Positions 44,043-56,086 of a stretch of 64,000 nucleotides of DNA are shown here, one piece after another. The notes below the pieces were generated by a model. That model saw nothing but the letters and a program-made list of their open reading frames with translations. It was not told the origin of the DNA and ran no database searches. The DNA comes from Batillaria attramentaria (lineage: Eukaryota; Mollusca; Gastropoda; Batillariidae): the NCBI GenBank assembly GCA_018292915.2, contig JACVVK020000037.1:2082501-2146500 (forward strand). The letters are read 5' to 3'. The position numbers and the translations under genes were made by a program. The first letter of the stretch is position 1. Each line of letters opens with the position of its first letter.

Positions 44043-45667
44043 AGTGGGCAGAGGGTAGGGGGAAGGAAGGTGACTGTCTGGGTTAGTCTGGGGGAGAGGC
44101 GCGCGGTAGGGGGGGGGGGGACTATATACAAGGTCAGTAATAATGGACTGGAATGACATTTACAATGTAGACACTGAAGAGGGTTCAAATGATGATGGGG
44201 GCAAGACTACAACGTATCCCCGAATACGTTCTACCGTCTGTTGCTGAAAGGAACTAAGCGCCATGGATTTGAAAAGCACTTGTTCCCTTTCACCAGTGGA
44301 CGGTAGGGTCATCTGCGTACAGGGGTAAAATTTGTCCGAATAATTTAAAGAACGAAACAGCGGGAGGGACCACGAAAGAGTAGGCAGGCTATTTTGGGCG
44401 GGTGGTTGACCGGGTGGGGGATGTAGGTGGTGGTTGAGGGGTACTCCGAAAAAGACACTGTACAAAGCCTGAGAAAAATAGATGTACTGTATGTACTTAC
44501 ATACAAGACAAATGCTGTTACAATACTTTAAGTTTTAATCTGATCCCTACACATTACAAAAAACAACAAAAATGACTCAATTTTGCCCACTTTCTTGGTT
44601 GTTGAAAAAAAACAACAACGGTGTTTTCGCCATATGGAGAAAATGGAAGCATAGAAAAGAAATGCACAGAACACAGAACATTATGCATGCATGACTAAAA
44701 CGCCGTCCGCACAAAACCCTTGTGCGTATTCATTCATGCAAGAATCATTTATGGTTCAGAGAAAAATATGAATAAAAATAACAGTTCATCATAGTACATA
44801 GTACATGTCTTTCAGTTCCATACACACACAAACATGACTAGATCCGCTACAGGGGTGGGACAAGTTCACACAACAAACATTACATATCCGCGCATATGGA
44901 CTATCTACACAATACATACCACGGCAGATACAGGATGAACAGGGTTGATAATACCCCCCACCAGAGATTTTAAGGGGGGGGGGGGGGGGGGGGCAGAACA
45001 CACTGCATATGGGATAATACAGATAAAAAAAGTTACACATCAACGGATGTGACGAGGACATTATCGTGTACAGTATACCCCCCCCCCCCCACGTCCATTT
45101 CCGAATCCCCCCACCCCACCCTCTTTCATCACCTCCCCATCCCCTTCCCCGCTTTCCCGATCATCCCATTGTTCTTTTCCGTCGACAACCACACAACAAT
45201 ATATGCAAAACACACAAAAAACAACAAAAAAACCACAGAAACGAATGTAACTGATCTGCATAATTATGCAAATTCAAGTCTATTCCTAAACACAACAGTC
45301 TACATTACCCGGTGAATTTAAGAAAACAACACGTGGACGAGTTTCAAACTAAAAAAAAAAAAAACAACCAGTGAGTTTCAAAATATTAACACATGTACAC
45401 GACAACGAACGATTTAGATTCGGTCCCATGTGATCTCTTTCACACTACAGTGAAACCAGACATACGGAAACACTCCTATAAATTATCCACTTTGTACACA
45501 AAAACAAATCTAACGTTATCTGGGAAAAAGGCAAAGCGCCGTCTGATTACGAAGAGATCTTATGCCTTTTTTTCGAAATACGGTCTACGGCCACTCTCAT
45601 TTGCACGTGAAAAAAGCAAACGTTTCAAACAATTTAAATGTAACCGTGACACAAACTGCAAAACACT

Positions 45668-45869
45668 AGGGCTTCAGATCCGCTTCATGTCCGCGACGGA
45701 CATCGGTCATAGTCTGACTGATTCATTTTAGAAAAGTCCGATTACTTTCTTACCAAGGCAGACAAAAGTCCTATTTTTTCGACAACATCTAGGACAAATG
45801 TCCTATAATTTTATTTTTGCGGTTAGCCAGGATACGTGTCCTATTACAGTTTCCACGGATGTGAAGCCC
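45668..45869. mobile_element. Second copy of the AGGGCTTC MITE
   Basis: Left AGGGCTTCAGATCCGC, right CACGGATGTGAAGCCC. It shares the internal AGGACAAATGTCCTATAATT with the 39276 copy. Flanking AAACACT and AAACGCT may be a decayed 8-bp target duplication. Confidence 0.62.
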
Positions 45870-46150
45870 CGAAACGCTGCCAACATCAAATTCCAGCGAC
45901 ACAAATTTCTTGCAGAAAACTTCCTTGACTTACACAAAGATTAGATTTGAAACAACCTCGCACATGTCGCACGTGCAATGACATTCTCATGTTTGCCAAC
46001 TTCACGTGAGTGTAATATAGCTGAAGAGACTAGAAAAGGAGAAAGTAGCATTAAAATATTATTACAAGGTCCATGTCTGAAAGCAACGACATACAAAGCA
46101 CCTAACATTACAGTCTTCGCTGGAGTGAGACGCTCGGATTCAGAAATCTT

Positions 46151-46152
<2 letters not shown>

Positions 46153-46218
<66 letters not shown>
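46153..46218 (+). repeat. (GT)n microsatellite
   Basis: About 32 units, followed by CGCGCGCG. Confidence 0.95.
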
Positions 46219-46219
<1 letters not shown>

Positions 46220-46969
46220 CCGCGCGCGCCAGAACGTCATTACTCTAGTAATAAGATAATTTATGCGTAGATAACACGGAATTGATCCTTTGAAAAAATA
46301 AGAGTGGTAAAATGTATCGAAAGAGAATAGGTTGCTGCTGGAGATGGGGGGTGCGGGGTGTTCGACTGGATTCGAACTGAATACATTCAGGTATTATCAG
46401 ACTGCTGCGAAATAGAGCTACCACTAAAAGGGCTCAAGCGCCTTGGATTTTGGAAGCACTTTAGGCACTTTTACCTATACCGAGAGACGTACAACAAAAT
46501 AAACATTTACAAGTCATTTTTTGTGAGTGACAAAGTCCCATTAAAAAAGCATTTTGAATCATGTCATGGCACTGTCAGGTTAGCTGGATCGTGACGTGGC
46601 AAAAGGCCCGTCTGACGTCACCGGTGATGGAGAGACCTCTGACGTCAACACACAATATGACGTAGTGTTTAGTCACGCCACAGACGTTGCAGACCGTCAC
46701 ATCGTCAGCATGACCCGATCGAGAATTGTAGGGCAGCATCCATTCCTCCCGTTTCTTGGTTTGGTTCTGCAACACCAGAAAATGCCGACATTTACAATGA
46801 CGTGCACAAAAAGATCGGATGAACACAGAAACCGGAACAGATACAGCGTAATATAGTTTCCATAAGATGCAGACCGTATGCAAGCACCCGTCTCACGATA
46901 AACGCACGTAGAGAATGGGACAAAACACATTCGGTTTGATTGAAACTGAGTGGATAAAACGGCAGAGAG

Positions 46970-47144
46970 AGGCGGGTGGGTGGGTGGGTGTTTGGGGTTT
47001 AACGTCCTTTTCCACCACATACGGGAGATATCAAAGACGGGGCAACGATGAAAAAGCCAGCACAAATATTTGGCCCCAGCCGGGATACGAACGCACGACC
47101 CGAGCATTAGAAGTCCAACGCTCTACCATTCGGCCACCCCGGCT

Positions 47145-47146
<2 letters not shown>
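46970..47146 (-). mobile_element. tRNA-derived SINE, family A (well preserved)
   Basis: GTTTAACGTCCTTTTCCACC, AAAGACGGGGCAACGATG, then CCAGCCGGGATACGAACGC (box B complement) and CGCTCTACCATTCGGCCACC (box A complement). It lies 106 bp from the kinase stop codon, inside its probable 3' UTR, and abuts a (GA)n tract. Confidence 0.8.
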
Positions 47147-47181
<35 letters not shown>

Positions 47182-47195
47182 CGTGCGTGCGTGCG

Positions 47196-47231
<36 letters not shown>
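47146..47231 (+). repeat. (GA)n(GCGT)n(GT)n microsatellite
   Basis: Joins SINE A to the last kinase exon region. Confidence 0.95.
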
Positions 47232-47233
<2 letters not shown>

Positions 47234-47251
47234 CTGGATAACAGGCAACAG

Positions 47252-48767
47252 CTATGACAGGGTGACACCCATCCGCCGTAAGGCCAGCATGGCATTAATA
47301 GCTTTCTGCAACACACACAAACACGAGAAATTACAACATTAATAACAAATAACAACGACATCACACACAGAAAAAAAAACTTCATGCATTTCTAACAATA
47401 CTGTGGGGAGGGGGAGGGGGGTTCAGATAAAACCACTATGATAAAAACAAACTCAAAACCACCAGCGATTCAGAATTGAATCGAGTTCAGCCAACACGAC
47501 AACAGAGACCGTCATATGAAATGAGTCTTCATAAGCGTGAGGCATTTCCTGCAAGGTAGGCGAATAGAGGTTACGATAGAAAAACAATGGACTACTACTG
47601 ATGAATATTATCATGCGTACCTGCCACTTCCGTCTGTATACAAACTTCCGGAGTCGTTTCTTGGACAAAGACCGCTCAGGCAGATGGCTTTCCCTTTTGA
47701 CCGATCTCTGTAAGAACAAAAATTAAATTGAAGGGTAAGCATGAGGACGTGGGGAACTGCCGATATGAATAGGGTGTTTAGGAAAATGTGGCGAAAGGGG
47801 TGGGGGTGGGGGCAACATAACAGTGCCCGTGACCGGCCTTGCAAAGTTTTAGATTAAGTTGACAGATTGTGATTTGTGACCTGCCATTGCAAGGTTGCTG
47901 TAAATAAATGTGTACTGAGTATATTATAAGTTTATTTTGTTAAAACTGTTTCCTTGTATCCCCACAATACAAAATAAATCTGTATAAACCATGTCGATAG
48001 ATTTTAATGTTGATCATCTTTCAACCAATTCAAACGTTTCAAGTAACCTTTTTTAAATTTCTTTTGTCGGCGTGCACAACGTCCCCGAACTTTTGTTTTT
48101 TCGGGGAGGGGGGTGGGGTGGGGTGGTGGTGGTGGTGGTGGTAAGGGGGGGGGGGAGGTGTCGATGGAATATATGTGCACACAAATCTGTGCGGCCACCT
48201 TCGTAAGGCAACACCCTGTCTAAGAATGCCCAAGCCAACAGACAACTATCTGTTCCGATGTTTATCTTGCATAGCCTCCTAAGAATGTATTTTTTTTTCT
48301 GTTCCTCACGTAACATTCGACAGATCTGATCAGGCAAACCTACCCTCAGCCACTGATGTTCCAGACAGTCTGTGGATGACATCCGTTTCCTGGGGTCTTT
48401 CACCAGCAGCTTGGAGATGAAGTCCTTGGCCTCGTTAGATATACTCTCGAACTCTTCAGCGTTGAAGTCCCACGTCGCCGTAGTCACGTTCGACAACGTC
48501 TCTTGTTCCGTTTCTCCCATGAAGGGCGACAACCCTGACAACCTACATAGCAAAAATGCAACATTGGGATTATTTTATACAACATTTTTGCTCTTTATTT
48601 ACTTGTTTCACACAGTGTCTAAAGAGCACCTCCCCACGTGATTGTTATGTGTTCATGTCCAGAGAGAATGCGTGTGATTCACGTGAGCGCGCGTATCGGG
48701 TTTAACTCGAGGCGCTTTGAGCCAAATATCATAGTTTGGGGAAAAAAACCGCCTGTATTAATGCGAT

Positions 48768-48802
<35 letters not shown>

Positions 48803-49370
48803 AGCATTTTTGTAAAACAGAAACACACGAAAATCAAAGCGTATCACCCCAAAGAGAAGGTTACATTTTACATACTTTTCTTCACAAAAAGGAATGTTTT
48901 GGCGGATACCCTGTAGATTAGATGATCGCAAAAATATTTCACGGACAAGGCGAGAATCGTTTTACCGTGTGGTAACAGCCAGTCACTCACTCACGGGCAG
49001 TGTAGTGCGGTTCTGGACCCGTTCCAAAACCACTCTCTCCTCCCTTCTTACCGGCTTTATTACCATTCCATTGCTCGCCTCCCCCGCTAAAAGCCTCTAT
49101 CGTTTTTCGGGAAAACCCTGGCGAAAACGGAGTAATGTCAGTTGGCGAAACCGTCCATCACTGTGCACGTTCCTAAGGTGAGAATGAATTCCCTCTGGAC
49201 ATTTTACGCGCGTGTATGCCGCCTTTCTTGCATTTCCGTTTGAGTGCTCAGTCTCGGTAGATAAAAAGTCAAGAAAGTAGGCGTGAATCAAGGTTTCGGC
49301 CGGGCAAGCCCTTGTAGGTTACATTTTTTTTCCTCTTACAAATTTGCAGAGGGGGTGGGTGGATGAAAAA

Positions 49371-49449
<79 letters not shown>

Positions 49450-50346
49450 TGTGTCGGGGGGGGGGGGGGGGGAGAAGAAAGTATCGGTCCTCTGGTAACT
49501 TGAAACATTATTTGATTCTGAGCAATTCCAACAAACCTTTTTTTCAGCTGAGCTACTCAGTCATCGTAAGACTGAGTAGTAGCCTACTGGCTGAAGTTAC
49601 GCAAATGAGCAAATTGCTGTTCTTAACTCCCCTTCCCTTGCGTTTCAAAACTCGGGTTGTGAGTTCGACTGACTCCCGGCTGGGACCAAATGTTAGTACT
49701 GACCTTTTTTTCTCTCGTTTACGTCTTTGATATCATCCATACGTGGTGGAAAAGGACGTTAAACTCCCAGTCACCCACCCATCCCACCATTCCCTTGCGA
49801 ACTTCCCGAAGAAGCAGAACTTCAAATGTAAGCTCTATGAAACGTCTTTTAATGAAAGTTGGGAAGGCTGGAAAACCGGGATTAACAACCTACCACTCCC
49901 CCCCCCCCACCACCACCACCACTGACCCCTCCCCCTCTAAATGAATTCCAAGCACACAAGGTAATTAAACGAGCACACGCATTATCAACTACTATTCCTA
50001 ATGTCTGGACGACTGCCAACTTGCAATACCATACGTCGTACTCACTGGCCCTCACAAACCCTGACTTACTGTACGGAATGCTGCTGTTTAACGGTGGCTG
50101 TGTATATCTGAGGGGTATACAATCAGTCTTTGGATCCTACCTCCTCACCCACTAGCGGAACAAATAATTACAGCGCAAGGAATGCGGCATTGTGGTTCAG
50201 GAGGCAGTTACCAGGCAAGGTGGTGCAGCGGCGGACGACAGCGGAATGCCACCCAAACTGCAGCCATGCGGTAATTAAGCGAGATGACTGGCTCTTGTTG
50301 GCAACCCAACAAGGTTTCTATGGGCTTGTTTGCCGGATAAACATCC

Positions 50347-50441
<95 letters not shown>

Positions 50442-50823
50442 CGCGCGCGCGCACATGCCCCCTGCATATTTTAAAAGAAACAATTTATACCCTTAGTACC
50501 ACAATAAAACACCGAAAATAACTGGTAAACGCCAGAACAATTTCGTCTCGTTATCTTTTTCAGTCTGGTGTGTTCAGCTGCTCACTGAGAAAAGATAGCA
50601 CACAGTTTCCGGCGGGAAAGAAACCGTCAATTAAGAATGTAAGTTTAGGCTGGAAACGTGTCCTATCATTTGTGAGTAGGACTGTTTTCCTTTCGCTTAT
50701 CTCCTGAATGTTTCGGTTTTGCTTAATGCCTTACGATTACAGACTAATTGCGGCTCGATTTTTTTACAAGGTTGTATTGAGTGATGGTGGTGTCTGCAAC
50801 GGTCGTGATAAAAACAAGAGGAG

Positions 50824-50865
<42 letters not shown>

Positions 50866-51105
50866 GTGAGTAGGTGGGTGTTTGGTTGATGTTAAGAGTG
50901 TTTTGAGGCATTAGAGTCTTTTGTAGAAGACTTCAAAGACGGAGTAACTGGAAATAAACAAAAAAGATCCGTATAACGTTTCACCTTATTGGGTGGGATT
51001 CCTCGAAAGGCGGTCGGTCTCGAATTCAGTGCCACTTAGCCTTCTGAGCTATTACGACCGAGACTGAGGAATACTTGTGCCTTTCAGTTTCAGTCACACA
51101 TCTGC

Positions 51106-51144
<39 letters not shown>

Positions 51145-53710
51145 CAAACAAACAAACAAACTGACAAAGACAAGACGCGACCAAGACAAGAAGTAAGAAA
51201 ACAACACAAAAGAAAATCACGTACACGCCCTGGCAGATTAGCATACACATCAAAATCTGTCAGATGTACTTACAAGACGTAGCATATGACTCCGACACTC
51301 CACATGTCTGTGGCCGGTGAGATGGGGTCAAAGTTCACCACTTCCGGTGCCACAAACTCCGGCGTCCCGAAGAGCACGCGTAGATCCTCTTTCGGACTGT
51401 ACTTCCGGGCGAGACCGAAGTCGATGATCTTGATGCGGTTGCCTTCCCTTGTCAAGCAAAGGATGTTCTCTGGCTAGAAACCACAGAGATAAAGACCACA
51501 AACACGATAAATCTTTGTGTTTACGAAAAATATAATGTGCAGCCAATTACAGCATGGGCGGAAGCAGGTATTCAGGTATTTAAACAGGAATTTTAATCCG
51601 GAACAGTTATAAAGATGGACACATACATCTTACTGCAACTGAAACCAAATGTTGGGGAGCTTAGGGGCCAGTGGGGGCTGTATCCAAGCGAAATAAAGAA
51701 ACCTGAGAAACAAAACAACAAGAAGCATCGACTGCAAACTTAGAGACAGGAAATTTCTATGGGGGATTTAATGCGGTCTTTTTCTGCAAAATAAACAGTG
51801 CAGTCTGGACATATCCAGGGGGTGCAGCAAAAATAGTACCGAGTTTTACACGTGCTACTCCGCTTCAAAAGTAGCATCGAATGTTTCTATTTTCCAATTT
51901 GAGTAGCACCAGAGACATATGTCTTTGGTAGCACCAAGTGCTTCCACCGGACGTCCTTCTGTCGGTGTGAAACTGGGAAACGAGTCGTTTATCAACCTGA
52001 CAACGGCGTTGTCTAACGCGTGTGCAGGCTAATATCTGTGGTTTTGGTGGGAGAACACCATCGTAGAAACTGGTGAGTGTACCCGGGGGCACAAGTGAGA
52101 CATATTACATGCATCATAACCCAGGAACGAGGCTAAACTGGAATGTCATAACTTCAGCCAAACCAAGAGATATCACTGGCTTGGTTCACGAGTTACATGT
52201 ATCACAGCTGAGACCTTAGATACCAACGTCGCCATGCAGAACACGTACGGCAACATTTTTCACCGATTTTTGAGTGTATGATTGACATGTTATGCAAATG
52301 AAGTTATCTACAGTTCTCACCTTCATATCGAGATGTAGCACGCGCTGATTATGCATGAAGGCCACGCCTTCGCAGATCTGACGCATGAACATGATGCAGG
52401 CCTTCTCTGTCAGGATGAAATCGTCATTGATGACGCGTTCAAACAGCTCGCCGCCCGATATCCTGCAGCACAAGCACACAAGGAAGAAAAATGTGAATGT
52501 TATGAACTGATACTGGGGTTTTGTGGATGGAAAAAGACTACGACGTGAGCCCAAGACTAACTTGACTTAACTGAGACTTTTTTCCCCTTTATTATCCCTT
52601 TCGGGAAATTCGGGCTGCTTCCAACCAGGAGAAGCGCGTCGCTGCGGTGCAGAGCCAACTACTAGTTATCCTTTTTTTCCAATTTTGATGGGGGAGGAAA
52701 GCCGGAAAACCCGGAGAGAAACCCCCGATGAGCAGCCCGGTAACCAGGAAAACCCGGTATCACATATCACAGCTCGATCTGGGCTGGAACTCAAGCTTCA
52801 TCGCCGTCGCAGCCGCTAAGTCCGACACGCTACCTACTATACCACCGCTCACCCCTAAAGACTAAAAATTAGTACGAGATTCATAAACGGAGACTGAGGC
52901 GATTTCATGACTATTCAACGGACCAACACACGCTGAAAATAGTCCTGACGTAAAAAGTCTGAGACTAGAACGAAGTCTGAGACTAGTCTAGTTTCCTTCT
53001 CAGTATGCGTCATGCCCCAGTTGTCTCGTGTAGCCTGCCGCGTGATCCGTTTTCATGTGCATAGCTGATGGATATGATAGCTTCTGATCCCATGGAGGAT
53101 TTTTTAAAACTTTTTTTTTCTTTTTGCACTGGAGAAATTACTGGCTTTTCTCTTTTTACCCCCCCCCCCTCACTTTTTTACGTTCACGGAGGTATGCGGA
53201 ATTACGACCGGTCTGCTGAGCATAAACTGACGAAATGCCAAGATTAACCGAGATTAGCAGGCAATCTTTCATGAGTTTCCACATACGTCACTGTGTAAAC
53301 TTTGATGACGGGATGCAAACTGCACATATATATACAAAGTCAAATGCAGGATGTGATAATTATTAAGTAATATTGCCTGTAATGCCGTCATGTGGCCTGT
53401 GTCCTGATCTTAAGGAAAATAACGCAAGCTGCAGTGCAGTGTACGTTTTCTTTTTGGAGTGAGTGGTACACTCAGTCCTCCATCCCCCCCCCCCTTTCAC
53501 ATAAACAACAACAACGTACAAAAACAACTACTACTCCCCCCCAAAACAAACAAACAAACAACAACAACAACAACAACAAAAAACCAAAACAAAACCAAAA
53601 AACCCAACAACAACAACAACACCCCGCCAAAAAACCCAAACCAAACAAAAACATACAAAAAACAAAAACGACAAACAAAACAAAACAAAACACCCCCAAA
53701 CAAACACTAT

Positions 53711-53788
<78 letters not shown>

Positions 53789-56047
53789 GCACGCACGCAC
53801 GCACGCACAACAAAACAAAACCAAAAAACAAAAACAACAACAACAAAAAACAACCCAACCAGCCAACCAACCAACAACAACAAAAACAACAACCACACAA
53901 ACAAAACACACACAAAAAACTTGTTCAGAATGCCTTGGTGTTTTGGACACTTTATCGAGAAGAGATTCATTCATTATTCACTAAGCATTACTTAAAACAA
54001 CACCATGAACAAAACCTTACACGAGATCACTTCTTCCAGTGACACTGAGAATTATAGTCATAATCAGAGTAACGTCACAAGTTAACACGAAAAACTGCAG
54101 CAAAAATACAAGTCTCCTGCAAATCATTTAGCCTACCCCAATTTTGTGCACATGCTACCAAGAACTCTATATCGTAGAGGATATACACAAAGTCTAGTCC
54201 CTGTTGCTACGTGCTCGATCAGAGGAACACGGGGTCAGTTTACAACCACTGCAGGAACGAAGGTCGCAGGAACGAAGGAAATGACCCGCTGACCCCACAG
54301 ATACTGCGCGGGATTTCTTCTTTCATGTGCGCATTTCATGAGCGTCTGTTCCAGCTTTGCGCTAGCGGTGCTGGACTGGTGTTTTTGCGGTATCTACCGG
54401 TCGCTTCAGCTCTTTATCAATTGCGTATCAAAACATCTCTTTTTTTATTTTCCTGCACGTACGACTGAAATTCAGTGCACCCTCACACTGAGACCGACCT
54501 TCAGTTCAACCACGAACATCTCCACACTGCCCCCCCCCCCCCCCAAGTCATCTTTTACCTGGGGTCTGATGCCAGGAAAAACTGACTAGCCAGACGTAAG
54601 TCCGAGATTAACCTGACTAAACTGAGATTAAAGATCAGTACGAGATGCATAAGCGGGTGAGTGGGTGAGTGCCGCGGGTGTTTAGGACCTTACCCGGCGT
54701 CCTTTTCCACCACTGTGACGTGTGGGTAATATCATAATGACTGATCACAGACGGAGGCAAGGTGAAAAAAGCCAGTACAAATATTTGGGCCCAGCCGGGA
54801 TTCGCCGGACTGAACTCACGACCCGAGCAACGTTCAGGCTGAACTATTCAGCTATCCCGGCTACCCAGATGCATAAGCGGAGACCGACTGGGGGTGAGGA
54901 GGGGGGGGGGGGGGTAGTTGTTGTTTCAGAGACTAATGATAGTTTCGACGCAATAAGTCTCTGAGCAAAGCTTAGTCTCAGACTAGTCTAGTGTCTTTTC
55001 ATGCATCACGCCCCTGATTTACGTCACCGCGGAAAGGACTGCCAGCATGTAAGAAAAAGATCAGAGTAGCAAACGGCTAAAAACACGATAAGAAGACAAT
55101 AAACAAAACCAATGTAATTTTGTGCTGTCTGTCGTCCTGCTGTCGTATTCTGGGCTTTTTGTACTCTGTTGTGATTTACCTCACGGCCTATTCTGTGGAA
55201 CTTTGACAGCTTTCATTTGGATAAAAAAGGAACGTTTCTGTCATTATATTTGCTTCGAAATATCAGTAAAATTCCAGCAGTTCATTGAAGTTAACATCTC
55301 TGGCAGATTATACTATCTTGCCTGCCCGCAAAACTTGAAGATGGCTAAGTTTTGTTGTTGGTTTCTTTTTATTGGGGGGGGGGGGGGGGGCGATTTTGTA
55401 CACGAATGATGTTGCCGAAACGATTCATCTTTCCCCTGTTATGTTTTCAGCAGACGAAAAAAACATTGAGTTGGCTCTATATGTTTCGTTTTATTTTGTA
55501 ACGCCCCAGCAGCTTTACCGATAGAACAAAAATCAATATACTTGTATATCTCCTATACTGCAAGATTTTAGGAAGATTCTTTTGAATCCCTGGGTGGCAT
55601 CCTACAGTTTTCTGGCGCAAAAACAAAACACACGGCAATTCCCTGTAGTTTACAACTGACGTGTTTCCGGAAAAACACCCATTGAATCTCTAAAACAACT
55701 TGCGCATAGCGTCGCCTGAAGCCTGAAGCCAGAAGCCAGAAAGAAACAGCTTCCACCTCGGATCAAACACCAACTTAAGCACCTGAAGAGATTTGCACCT
55801 GCTTCAACTGCAGCAGACACATTCGGGCGTCTGCCTGCACGCGCTACGTTTATCTGTAAGATTTCTGTAACGTCTCTATGTGGAATCGTTACTTCGCCCT
55901 ATGCGTACCTTTGGGGAAAGGCACTGCCGAGCGCAGCATCTCCTGAACATCTTGCAATACCTTCCAGGTAGAGAGAGAGAGAGAGAAAGAGAGAGGGGGG
56001 GGGGGGGAGGGCGCAGGATCTCCTGAACATCCTACAATATCTTTCAG

Positions 56048-56086
<39 letters not shown>

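Larger units (their letters stand above)
41438..47251. other. Intergenic repeat-rich stretch, includes kinase 3' UTR
   Basis: No coding signal. Holds (CT)n(CA)n, two (CA)n, one (GT)n, an A/C tract at 43333-43606, a 21-base G run at 44974-44994, two SINE A copies and one MITE. Confidence 0.45.

Noticed and set aside
53459..53995. Long Asn/Gln/Thr-rich open frame on plus and Cys/Val frames on minus
   Set aside because: Produced by A/C and (CA)n repeats, no codon or domain signal.
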